Assembly (NCBI RefSeq): GCF_030731045.1
Contig: NZ_JAVALS010000003.1
Span: forward strand, 223,672-287,671
DNA from: Arthrobacter horti
GTDB taxonomy: Bacteria; Actinomycetota; Actinomycetes; Actinomycetales; Micrococcaceae
Reading direction: 5' to 3'
Length of the DNA stretch: 64,000 bases
Shown here: piece by piece, positions 32,016 to 39,822 of the stretch
How positions within the stretch are numbered: the stretch's first letter is position 1
How the letters are laid out: the number at the start of each line of letters is the position of its first letter
The notes under the pieces: model-generated
The model's input: only the letters and a program-made list of their open reading frames with translations
Told to the model about the DNA's origin: nothing
Databases searched by the model: none
Made by a program: the position numbers and the translations under genes

Positions 32016-33241
32016 CCCGCCTCCCGCGCGCTGAGCCCGTGTTCCGTCACCAGTTCCGAGACGATGTGCTCCGCGATGGCCAGTGACGACGTCGCGCCCG
32101 GTGACGGCGCGTTGCGCAGATGCATGACCGGGCCCAGGTGCTGGATCACGAAGTCATCCACCAGGCGGCCGTCACGGGACAGGGCCTGTGCCCGGATGCC
32201 GCGCGGCAGGCGCTCGTAAGCTGCTCCTTCGATCGCCGGGACGTACCGCGCCGCGGCCCGGATGAACCGCTTGGCCGAGAGGACTCCGGCCAGCTCCCGC
32301 CGCGCACCGGCCAGATTGCGGCCCGCGAAGCGCCAGAAGCCCGGGTCCGCGGCCACGTCCAGCGAATCCCGCACGTCGATGCCCAGCCCGCGGTAGATCT
32401 CCCGGGAGAAGGACAGGAACGCGTTCGGCCCCACGGTCATGGCGCCGTCCACGCGCTTGGTCAGGTGCACGCCCAGGAACGGGTACTTCGGGTCCGGCAC
32501 GGGGTAGACCAGGCCACGCGTCACGTCCCCGAAGCGCGGCTCCAGCACCAGGTACTGGCCGAAGAACGGCACGATCGACGGATCCTCGTCCGCCCCGGAA
32601 CGGCGGGCGAGCCGGTCCGACTGAAGCCCTGCGCACGCCACCACGTGGTCGAAGCGCTCTTCGCCGGTGGATGAGCGGAGCCGCACCCCGCCGTCGGGCA
32701 ATGCGTCCAGTCCCAGCACTTCCGTGCCCAGCCGCACGTCCGCGCCCGCCTGCCGGGCGTCCTCCACGAGGGCTCGCGTCACCGCCACGTAGTCGATGAT
32801 CGCGGTGCCGGGTGAATGGATGGCGGCGATGCCGCGGGCCTCCGGTTCGATCTCCCGCAGCTCCGCACCGTCGATCAGCCGGACGCCGGGCACCCCGTTC
32901 CGCGTGGCACGGTTGAAGATCGCCTCCAGCCGTCCTCGCTCCTCCGCGTCCAGGGCCACCACCACCTTGCCGCAGCGCTCGTACGGGACCCCGTGCTCGG
33001 CCGCGAAGTCCTCCAGCAGCCCGACGCCGCGGCGGCACAGCCGGGCCTTCAGCCCGCCCGGCGCGTAGTAGAGGCCCGCGTGGACCACGCCCGAGTTGTG
33101 ACCCGTCTGGTGCGCGGCCACGCCCTCCTCCTTCTCGAAGAGCGTGATCAGGGCGTCCGGCAGGCGCCGGGTCAGCTCGCGGGCGACGGCGGCACCGATG
33201 ATCCCACCGCCCACGACGGCGATGCGTTTGGTTGCGGGCAT
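32012..33241 (-). CDS. lhgO: L-2-hydroxyglutarate oxidase
   Basis: The 409-residue FAD enzyme of the DAO family has the dinucleotide fold IAVVGGGIIGAAVARELTRR, followed by EKEEGVAAHQTGHNSGVVHAGLYY, a segment characteristic of LhgO/L2HGDH, and C-terminal LRNAPSPGATSSLAIAEHIV. It oxidises L-2-hydroxyglutarate to 2-oxoglutarate, a repair reaction for a side product of central metabolism. The ATG of MPATKRIAVV has AAAGGA 6 bases upstream. A much longer open frame extends upstream inside the CoA-transferase gene and is a shadow. It is probably cotranscribed with the CoA-transferase 29 bases upstream. Confidence 0.92.
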   Translation of the reverse strand: MPATKRIAVVGGGIIGAAVARELTRRLPDALITLFEKEEGVAAHQTGHNSGVVHAGLYYAPGGLKARLCRRGVGLLEDFAAEHGVPYERCGKVVVALDAEERGRLEAIFNRATRNGVPGVRLIDGAELREIEPEARGIAAIHSPGTAIIDYVAVTRALVEDARQAGADVRLGTEVLGLDALPDGGVRLRSSTGEERFDHVVACAGLQSDRLARRSGADEDPSIVPFFGQYLVLEPRFGDVTRGLVYPVPDPKYPFLGVHLTKRVDGAMTVGPNAFLSFSREIYRGLGIDVRDSLDVAADPGFWRFAGRNLAGARRELAGVLSAKRFIRAAARYVPAIEGAAYERLPRGIRAQALSRDGRLVDDFVIQHLGPVMHLRNAPSPGATSSLAIAEHIVSELVTEHGLSAREAG

Positions 33242-33270
33242 GAAAGTCCTTTCGCTCGGTGTGCCCCAGT

Positions 33271-34668
33271 TCAGGGCCAGACGGCGTCGTCGACGCCGAG
33301 CGGCCCGGCGTCGTGGGCGAATGCCACCGGGGCGCCGTCCACGGTGCCTGGCACCGGGACCGCGAGGGCGTCGCCCCACGCGGTGTTCACAGGCTCCCGG
33401 AGCCCGTCCAGTAGCGCCCGGAGCTCCGCCTGGGAGGCGACCGCCGGAACACCGCCGGGCCCCATCGAGTACAGCAGATTCGCGGCCCCCACCAGAGACG
33501 CCGTCACCGTGCCGGCCGCGCCGCGGCCCAGCAGGGACAGCACACCCGCGGCGAGGTGATAGCCCGTGGAGTGGTCCAGCGCCTGCGCCGGCAGCGGGTG
33601 GGGAGCGTCCGACGCCGCGGCCCGGGAACCGTCGTCGGCGATCCCGCAGCTCATCTGCACCAGGGAGTCGAAACCGCGACGCCGGGCCCACGGCCCATGC
33701 CAGCCGTAGGCGTCCAGGCGTGCCACCACGAGCCCGGGCGCCACAGCGCGCAGGAGGCCCTGGTCGAGGCCCAGGGCCTCCAGGGCGCCCGGACGCAGGC
33801 CGTGGACCAGGACGTGTGCCCGTGAGAGCAGACCGAGGAACCGCTCCCGCCCGGCGGGTGACGCGAGGTCCAGGAAGGCCCGGCGCTTGCCCTGCGTCGT
33901 GACCGGCAGCAGCGCCGGCACCTCCTGGAAGCCCGGTGGGTCCAGGCGGAGGACGTCGGCACCGTGCGCGGCCAGGAAGCGGGTGCACAGGGGTCCGGCG
34001 ATCACGCGGGTCAGGTCCAGTGCGCGCAGGCCCTCCAGGGGCCGGCCACCGGGGACGGGCGTCCAGGCCGACGTCCCCTCCACCACGGCGTGAACGGCCG
34101 GCTCCTGGGCCGTCGCGGACCCGGCCACGGATTCCAGCCATCCGAGGCGGCTGTGCAGCACGGCCGCCGCGCCTCCCGCCCGGAGCACAGCGGATTCCAG
34201 CTCCACGCCCGGAACGGCCAGGACATGCTCCGCCACCTCCTCCCGGGTGGCGTCCGGGGCCAGGCCGAGCGCGGCGGTGGCCGCGGCCCGGTGCGCGCCG
34301 TAGTTGGTGTGGAGCCGGATCCAGCCGTCCCGGCTGCGGTAGACGCCGGAGAGCGGGTCCCAGGGCGAGGGGAGGTCCCAGCCCTGCGGCGTGAAGACGG
34401 CCTCGGACAGGAAGGCGGCGCTCGCCTGCGCCCGGTCCACGCTGACGCGCGGATGCCCCGCCGTCGCGTTCCCGGGGCTTGCAGCCCGGCGCAGTACGGC
34501 CGCGAGCCCCAGATTCGCCGCGGCGACGGCCGAGGTGGCCAGGGACGTGACCGGGAAGGCTGAGGGCAGCACGGCGTCCGGGCCGGTCAGGACCAGGTGC
34601 TCCACGGAGTCCGGGTCACCTCCCACGGCGTCCAGGATCCTGCGGATGGTCTGAGTCGTGGTCTGCAT
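33271..34668 (-). CDS. CaiB/BaiF family (class III) CoA-transferase
   Basis: The product has 465 residues. The C-terminal half holds the family III core: GLRALDLTRVIAGPLCTRFLAAHGADVLRLDPPG, a Lys/Arg-rich GKRRAFLDLASPAGRERF, HVLVHGLRPGALEALGLD and ARLDAYGWHGPWARRRGFDSLVQMSCGIA. The N-terminal ~190 residues resemble a second, partly degenerate copy, as in long actinobacterial members. Such enzymes move CoA between carboxylic acids; the acids are unknown here. The catalytic Asp expected near the CAP domain is not certain. GGAGG precedes the ATG. It is divergent from the PEBP gene and upstream of lhgO, which suggests a joint role in organic acid turnover. Confidence 0.83.
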   Translation of the reverse strand: MQTTTQTIRRILDAVGGDPDSVEHLVLTGPDAVLPSAFPVTSLATSAVAAANLGLAAVLRRAASPGNATAGHPRVSVDRAQASAAFLSEAVFTPQGWDLPSPWDPLSGVYRSRDGWIRLHTNYGAHRAAATAALGLAPDATREEVAEHVLAVPGVELESAVLRAGGAAAVLHSRLGWLESVAGSATAQEPAVHAVVEGTSAWTPVPGGRPLEGLRALDLTRVIAGPLCTRFLAAHGADVLRLDPPGFQEVPALLPVTTQGKRRAFLDLASPAGRERFLGLLSRAHVLVHGLRPGALEALGLDQGLLRAVAPGLVVARLDAYGWHGPWARRRGFDSLVQMSCGIADDGSRAAASDAPHPLPAQALDHSTGYHLAAGVLSLLGRGAAGTVTASLVGAANLLYSMGPGGVPAVASQAELRALLDGLREPVNTAWGDALAVPVPGTVDGAPVAFAHDAGPLGVDDAVWP

Positions 34669-34740
34669 TCACGCACCTCCTTCACTCCATAGTGCCCTGC
34701 CGTAGGCTGGTGTCCACGTACAGACTTAAGGAGACGGACT

Positions 34741-35271
34741 ATGTCCTTCGATCCCTATGCGTCCCTTCCCCCCGTCGCCGCGTTCGACGTGACCAGCACC
34801 GATGTCCAGGACGGCGGAGTCCTGGCGTTGCCGCAGGTCAGCAAGGTCTTCGGAGCCGGCGGTGAAGACGAGTCGCCGCAGCTGAGCTGGGACGGCGCCC
34901 CGGCGGGCACCCGCAGCTACGCGGTCACCGTCTTCGACCCGGACGCCCCCACGGCCAGTGGCTTCTGGCACTGGGCCGTGCTGAACATCCCCGTGGAGAT
35001 CACCAGCCTGCCGGCCGGTGCGGGATCCCCGGACGGCCGTCTCCTGCCCAAGGGCGCCCTGCAGCTGCGCAACGACGCCGGGTTCGCCGGTTTCGTGGGC
35101 GCCGCACCGCCCAACGGCCACGGCCCGCACCGCTACTTCGTGGTGGTCCACGCCGTGGACGTCCCGGCGCTGGAGGTCAGCCCGGAGGACGCCCCCGCCC
35201 TGCTTGGTTTCAACCTGTTCAGCCACAGCATCGGCCGCGCCACCCTCATCGCGAGGTACGAGCGCGCATGA
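34741..35271 (+). CDS. YbhB/YbcL family (PEBP-fold) protein
   Basis: The product has 176 residues of the phosphatidylethanolamine-binding-protein fold. The ligand pocket motifs are present: [36 protein letters not shown] and [13 protein letters not shown]. Bacterial members bind small anionic or phospho ligands; roles as inhibitors of kinases or proteases are known only in eukaryotes. AAGGAG precedes the ATG. Its stop overlaps the start of the HAD gene (ATGATG), starting a three-gene run PEBP-HAD-GDPD in which the last two act on phosphorylated metabolites. Confidence 0.9.
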   Translation: MSFDPYASLPPVAAFDVTSTDVQDGGVLALPQVSKVFGAGGEDESPQLSWDGAPAGTRSYAVTVFDPDAPTASGFWHWAVLNIPVEITSLPAGAGSPDGRLLPKGALQLRNDAGFAGFVGAAPPNGHGPHRYFVVVHAVDVPALEVSPEDAPALLGFNLFSHSIGRATLIARYERA

Positions 35272-36140
35272 TGCACCGGACGCCGGCCATGCGTCTGGTG
35301 GCCAGCGATGTGGACGGCACCATCATGGGGCACGACGGCGTCATCAGCACCCGCACCCGGGCCGCCTTCGCGGCGGTGCGCGACGCCGGGGTGGAGGTGG
35401 TCTTCGTGACCGGCCGCCCGCCGCGCTGGCTGGGGCCGCTCGCCGACCAGATCGGCCACAACGGCACCGTGATCTGCTCCAACGGAGCAGTCATCTGGGA
35501 CATGGCCGAGGACCGTCTGGTGGGGGTTCACGCCCTGATCCGGGAGCAGGTGCTGCGGCTGCAGGAGATCATCCGGGAGGTCCACCCGGAGGCCGGATTC
35601 GCGGCCGAATGCGTGCGGGGCCTGGTCTTGGAGCGCGGTTTCGTCGAGGCCCGCGGGGATTCCCCGCTCCTGGCGCAGGAGGTGGCACCACTGTCCGAGG
35701 CGCTCGGCCCGGAGGACCAGGTGGTCAAGTTCCTGGCCCTCTCACCCAGCCTGTCCGCGGAGGAGTTCCACGCCCGCGTGGCGGAGAAGGTGGGGGACCT
35801 GGCCCACGTGACGCACTCCGACGCACGGTTCTCCCTCCTGGAGATCTCCGCGCCGGGCATCACCAAGGCGCATACCCTGGAGGCCTACGCCACGGCGCGG
35901 GGGATCCGGGCGGAGGAGGTCGTGGCATTCGGGGACATGCCCAACGACGTCCAGATGCTCTCCTGGGCCGGCGAAGGCTACGCCATGTCCGGCGGGCACC
36001 CGGAGGCCCTCGCCGCGGCACGCTTCCAGGCCCCGGCCTGCGAGGACGACGGCGTGGCGCAGGTTCTGGAAAACAAGCTGCGGCTGCTGAACGGCGGGTC
36101 CGCCGGACATATGCCCGAAGGGGCATCAACAGGGAGTTGA
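35268..36140 (+). CDS. HAD-superfamily hydrolase, Cof type
   Basis: The product has 290 residues. The HAD motifs are complete: motif [12 protein letters not shown] (two Asp), motif II VFVTGRP, motif III Lys in [12 protein letters not shown] and motif [16 protein letters not shown]. The cap domain between motifs II and III is of the C2 (Cof/YbjI) type. It dephosphorylates sugar phosphates or flavin-like phosphates. Translation is coupled to the preceding PEBP gene. The C-terminus contains a non-family tail ([15 protein letters not shown]). Confidence 0.9.
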   Translation: MMHRTPAMRLVASDVDGTIMGHDGVISTRTRAAFAAVRDAGVEVVFVTGRPPRWLGPLADQIGHNGTVICSNGAVIWDMAEDRLVGVHALIREQVLRLQEIIREVHPEAGFAAECVRGLVLERGFVEARGDSPLLAQEVAPLSEALGPEDQVVKFLALSPSLSAEEFHARVAEKVGDLAHVTHSDARFSLLEISAPGITKAHTLEAYATARGIRAEEVVAFGDMPNDVQMLSWAGEGYAMSGGHPEALAAARFQAPACEDDGVAQVLENKLRLLNGGSAGHMPEGASTGS

Positions 36141-36142
36141 AG

Positions 36143-36928
36143 ATGAACGTCAAGGAATACTTCCGGAATCCCCTGGGCGAGGGCAAGCCGCTGATCCTGG
36201 CACACCGCGGCTACCGCCGCGGCACCCTGGACGGGGTTCCGCTGGAAGGCCTGGAGAACACCCTGCAGTCCTTCCGGGCCGCCCGGGAACTCGGCGTGAC
36301 CCATCTGGAGACCGACCTTCGCCTGAGCGCGGACGGCGAGATCCTCTGCTTCCATGACCCCATCCTGGACCGGGTCACCGACCGCACCGGCGTGGTGTCC
36401 CGCCTCAGCTGGGATGAGATCCGCACGGCCCGCGTCCGGGGCCGTGTCCCCGTGCCCCGGCTGGCCGACGTCGTCGATCTGCTTCCGGACGCCCGCTTCA
36501 ACCTGGACGTCAAGGACGCCGCGGTGGCGCAGCCGCTGGCGGCCCTGATCGAGGAGAAGAACCTCCAGGACCGGGTCCTGGTCACCTCGTTCTCCGATGG
36601 AGTCCGCAAGGCGGTCACCAACCGGGTCGCGTGGCCCGTGGCGACCTCCGCCGGCAAGGCCTCCACGGCCGCTCTCCTGTTCGGCAAGGCGCTCCGGCCG
36701 GGCTGGCTGGAGAGCCTCCTGGCCGGGGTGGATGCCTTCCAGGTGCCGGAGAAGTCCGGGAGGATCACCGTGGTCACCCGGGAGTTCGTGGAACGGGCGC
36801 ACGAACTGGGCAAGCAGGTGCACGTCTGGACCGTCAACGAGGAGGCGGACATGACGCGGCTCCTGGACCTCGGCGTGGACGGCCTGGTCACGGACTGCCC
36901 GGAGGTGGCGCTGAGGCTGCTCGGCTGA
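36143..36928 (+). CDS. Glycerophosphodiester phosphodiesterase
   Basis: The 261-residue TIM-barrel hydrolase has catalytic and metal motifs LILAHRGYRR (two His/Arg region), ENTLQSFRAARELGVTHLETDLRLSADGEILCFHDP and the C-terminal VHVWTVNEEADMTRLLDLGVDGLVTDCP. It splits glycerophosphodiesters into glycerol-3-phosphate and an alcohol. No signal peptide is visible, so it is cytosolic (UgpQ-like). The ATG lies 2 bases after the HAD stop with GGGAG upstream, so the two are cotranscribed. Confidence 0.92.
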   Translation: MNVKEYFRNPLGEGKPLILAHRGYRRGTLDGVPLEGLENTLQSFRAARELGVTHLETDLRLSADGEILCFHDPILDRVTDRTGVVSRLSWDEIRTARVRGRVPVPRLADVVDLLPDARFNLDVKDAAVAQPLAALIEEKNLQDRVLVTSFSDGVRKAVTNRVAWPVATSAGKASTAALLFGKALRPGWLESLLAGVDAFQVPEKSGRITVVTREFVERAHELGKQVHVWTVNEEADMTRLLDLGVDGLVTDCPEVALRLLG

Positions 36929-36957
36929 CGGCCGGGCGCCGCGGTCCCCGGGGCGCC

Positions 36958-37638
36958 TCAGTCCTGAACCCGCAGCACCGCCCGGACCGGGGCCGCGTCC
37001 GCGCCCACCCACGGCACGGGCAGGGCGATCAGCCCGGACACGCCCTCCGGGGCGGGTCCCAGGTCCAGGCCTTCGAGGATGACCACGCCGTGCTTCAGCG
37101 CCGCATGATGGGCCGGGAGGTCCTTGCTGTCCGTGGGGTCGAAGGAGTCCAGGTCGATGCCCAGGAGCCTGCCTCCCTGCGCCCCGAACCACTCCACCAG
37201 TTCCGGGTCCAGCCCCGGCATCCCCGGATCCCACTGCGCCGGCGGTGCCGAGCGGTGACGCAGAAGCAGGCGCTCCACCGGCGCCCTCCCGGCCGCGTCT
37301 CCGGCCACGGACAGCAGTGACCCGATGCGTTCCCGCACTTCAGCGGCCGGTGCGAACCCCGCCGTCGTGCCGTCCTGAGACAGGAGGCCGTGCACGTCCA
37401 GCACCAGGCAGTCGCCCACGCAGGCGTCCAGGGGGACGCCCTCGATGCCGGCGCCGTCCGGATCCACGTGGAACGGGGCGTCGATGTGGGAGCCCAGATG
37501 GGCGGAGGTGGTGACGGTCTGCACGTTGACGGACTCGCCGTCGGCGATGCCCCAGCGGAGACGGGCGTCGAAGGGCTGGTCGCCGGGCCAGCCGGGGGTG
37601 CCGGGGCCGATGGGCGGGCTGAGGTCGATGATGCGCAT
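36958..37638 (-). CDS. kynB: Kynurenine formamidase (cyclase family)
   Basis: This 226-residue metal-dependent cyclase-family hydrolase begins MRIIDLSPPIGPGTPGWPGDQ and has the Zn-binding motif HLGSHIDAPFHVDPDG. The active-site segment LLGIDLDSFDPTDSKDLPAHHAAL is characteristic of KynB. It hydrolyses N-formylkynurenine to kynurenine in tryptophan breakdown. The context supports the assignment: an Lrp-type regulator 28 bases upstream on the same strand and kynureninase divergent beyond it. Tryptophan 2,3-dioxygenase is not in the window. Confidence 0.9.
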   Translation of the reverse strand: MRIIDLSPPIGPGTPGWPGDQPFDARLRWGIADGESVNVQTVTTSAHLGSHIDAPFHVDPDGAGIEGVPLDACVGDCLVLDVHGLLSQDGTTAGFAPAAEVRERIGSLLSVAGDAAGRAPVERLLLRHRSAPPAQWDPGMPGLDPELVEWFGAQGGRLLGIDLDSFDPTDSKDLPAHHAALKHGVVILEGLDLGPAPEGVSGLIALPVPWVGADAAPVRAVLRVQD

Positions 37639-37666
37639 GGGTCTCGATTCCTGGTGGAGTGGCGGG

Positions 37667-38137
37667 TCAGGGCGCGGGAACGGGGAAGGACCCCGCGTGG
37701 TGTTCGAAGATGATCTGGGTCCGGGTGGGCCCCAGGTCCGGGTCCGAGCCGAGGTTCTGGCTGATGAAATCCCGCAAGGCCGGGACGCTGCGGCAGGCCA
37801 CGTGCAGGACGAAGTCGTGGTCCCCGCCGATCACGAACACATGCTGGACGCCCGGTGCGGACTTCAGACGGGCGGCGATCTGCGGAAGCCTGTTCCGAAC
37901 GTGGCTGTGGACGCCGACGAAGATCATCGCTTCGACACTCGCGCCGGCGGCTTCCGGATCGATGTCCGCCCGATAGCCGCGGATGGCTCTGGACTCCTCC
38001 AGGGCCCGCACACGCCCGTGGCAGGTGGACCGCGGCAGCCCCACGCGTTCGGCGAGGTCCTTGTTGGAGAGGCGGCCGTCGCGGGCGAGTTCCTGAAGGA
38101 TCTTCCGGTCAATCTCCGTGAGCTGAATCTGATTCAT
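37667..38137 (-). CDS. Lrp/AsnC-family regulator of the kynurenine genes (predicted)
   Basis: The product has 156 residues: an N-terminal helix-turn-helix (LTEIDRKILQELARDGRLSNKDLAERVGLPRSTCHGRVRALEE) and a C-terminal RAM/AsnC ligand domain (SVEAMIFVGVHSHVRNRL ... VFVIGGDHDFVLHVACRS). It is cotranscribed with kynB and divergent from kynU, the position of KynR in proteobacteria, which activates kynurenine degradation in response to kynurenine. Orthology with KynR is an inference from position. GGAGGGA precedes the ATG. Confidence 0.88.
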   Translation of the reverse strand: MNQIQLTEIDRKILQELARDGRLSNKDLAERVGLPRSTCHGRVRALEESRAIRGYRADIDPEAAGASVEAMIFVGVHSHVRNRLPQIAARLKSAPGVQHVFVIGGDHDFVLHVACRSVPALRDFISQNLGSDPDLGPTRTQIIFEHHAGSFPVPAP

Positions 38138-38164
38138 GAAAAATCCCTCCTGACGGTGCGTGGT

Positions 38165-38209
38165 CCGGCATTTTGTCGTCCTGTCCCACTCTGGGTGAAT
38201 CTTTGCCGG
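38165..38209. promoter_or_regulatory. Spaced inverted repeat in the lrp-kynU spacer
   Basis: CCGGCA (38165-38170) and TGCCGG (38204-38209) are inverted half-sites separated by 33 bases, between the divergent regulator and kynU. Lrp-type proteins bind spaced half-sites, but the match is short. Confidence 0.3.
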
Positions 38210-38307
38210 AAATCTAGTCGTGCCGTGGGGAACCTTGCGAAACTTGAGGAACCCCCGGCGAATCCCGTCCGGCAGATCCGCCCCACCGTCGTCGAGGAGA
38301 AACCGAC

Positions 38308-39579
38308 ATGACCATCGCCTCCACCGAGCCGCTCACCCGCGCCGCCTGCGAACAGGCCGACGCGCAGGATCCACTGGCCGGGTACCGCTCCGAGTTCGCC
38401 TTGCCGGAGGGCGTCATCTACCTGGACGGCAACTCCCTGGGCGCTCTGCCGCGGGCCGCCGTGGAGCGGGGCGGCACCGTTCTGGCGGAGGAGTGGGGCC
38501 GCGACCTGATCGGCAGCTGGAACAAGAACCACTGGTTCGAGCTGCCCGTCCGGATCGGGGAGAAGCTCAACCGGCTGCTGGGCGGCGGGGATGGCGGCTG
38601 CGTGGCCACGGACACCACCTCGGTCAACCTCTTCAAGGCGCTGGCCGCGGCCCTGAGGATCCAAGCGGAGGACGCCCCGGAACGGACGGTGATCGTCTCC
38701 GAACGGGAGAACTTCCCCACGGATCTGTACATCACGGAGGGGCTCATCGAGCTGCTGGGCGCCGGGCACGAACTGCGGCTCATCGACGCCCCGGGCGAGC
38801 TGGACGGTGCGCTGGGCGCCGACGTCGCCGTCGTCCTCCTGACCCAGGTCAACTACCGCACGGGTGCGCTGTGGGACATGGTGGAGACCACGCGCCGGAT
38901 CCACGACGCCGGGGCGCTCGCCGTGTGGGACCTCTGCCATTCCGCGGGTGCCGTGCCGATCAGTCTGGCCGGCGACGGCGCGGACTTCGCCGTGGGCTGC
39001 ACGTACAAGTACCTCAACGGCGGCCCGGGCTCCCCGGCTTTCATCTGGGCCTCCTCCCGGCACCTGGGGCGTGCTGTCTCCCCGCTGAGCGGCTGGTGGA
39101 GCCACGCGAAGCCCTTCGACATGGCACCCGGCTACGCGCCCGCGGCCGATGCGCGGAAATTCCTGGTCGGCACGCAGCCCATCCTGTCCATGGCCACCAT
39201 GGAGGTGGGAGTGGACCTGGCCCTGAGCGTGGATCAGGACGCGCTGCGGGCCAAGTCCCTGGAGCTCACGGGCCTGTTCATCCGGCTGGTGGAAGAGCGC
39301 CTGCCCGGCCACCCGCTCACGCTGATCACGCCGCGCGAGGAGCGGCTGCGGGGCAGCCACGTCTCCTTCCGCCACCCCGAGGGCTACGCGGTCATGAAGG
39401 CGCTCATCGACCAGGGCGTGATCGGCGACTACCGCGAGCCGGAGGTGCTGCGCTTCGGCGTCACGCCGCTGTACCTCGGATACGCCGACATCTGGGACGC
39501 CGTGGAGACCCTGCGCCGCGTGCTCGACGACGAGCTGTGGCGGGCGCCCGCCTACCAGACGCGCGAAGCGGTCACCTGA
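38308..39579 (+). CDS. kynU: Kynureninase
   Basis: The product has 423 residues, a PLP fold-type I enzyme. Family segments: EGVIYLDGNSLGALPRAA, CVATDTTSVNLFKAL, VWDLCHSAGAVPISL, and the PLP Lys K234 in VGCTYKYLNGGPGSPAF, followed by PLSGWWSHAKPFDM. It cleaves kynurenine to anthranilate and alanine. With KynB it completes the kynurenine-to-anthranilate branch; anthranilate may feed tryptophan synthesis or aromatic degradation. GAGGAG lies 8 bases before the ATG. A long palindrome follows the stop. Confidence 0.95.
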   Translation: MTIASTEPLTRAACEQADAQDPLAGYRSEFALPEGVIYLDGNSLGALPRAAVERGGTVLAEEWGRDLIGSWNKNHWFELPVRIGEKLNRLLGGGDGGCVATDTTSVNLFKALAAALRIQAEDAPERTVIVSERENFPTDLYITEGLIELLGAGHELRLIDAPGELDGALGADVAVVLLTQVNYRTGALWDMVETTRRIHDAGALAVWDLCHSAGAVPISLAGDGADFAVGCTYKYLNGGPGSPAFIWASSRHLGRAVSPLSGWWSHAKPFDMAPGYAPAADARKFLVGTQPILSMATMEVGVDLALSVDQDALRAKSLELTGLFIRLVEERLPGHPLTLITPREERLRGSHVSFRHPEGYAVMKALIDQGVIGDYREPEVLRFGVTPLYLGYADIWDAVETLRRVLDDELWRAPAYQTREAVT

Positions 39580-39596
39580 GCCGTGCTCTCCTTTGC

Positions 39597-39657
39597 GTTG
39601 AGTGCTCAGTCGTGGTGGGTTCGTGGCCGGCGAAGTCGCCACGACTGAGCACTCAAC
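39597..39657. terminator. 61-bp palindrome after kynU
   Basis: Perfect 19-base arms (39597-39615, 39639-39657) with a 23-base spacer lie 18 bases past the kynU stop. It is unrelated in sequence to the GAAACAGTGG family but of similar size and placement. Confidence 0.75.
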
Positions 39658-39822
39658 CGTGGATACTCAGGTCATCCCACCTGTTTCGTGCACTCTTTTG
39701 CCAAATTGGATAGCGTGGAGTGAGGCCGCTCACGAACGGCACGGTTCCCTTCACCGCCGGTGCGGCCGTTCCCGTGGGGACCGGACATTTCAACGCACCG
39801 GATATGGGGTTAGAGCACTTCC

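Noticed and set aside
33242..34141. N-terminal extension of lhgO (709 residues)
   Set aside because: The extension lies inside the CoA-transferase gene in another frame, and the FAD fold begins at the ATG at 33241 with a proper ribosome site.
39597..39657. Transposon terminal inverted repeats
   Set aside because: The two arms are only 23 bases apart with no gene or target duplication between them, so a hairpin at the end of kynU is simpler.
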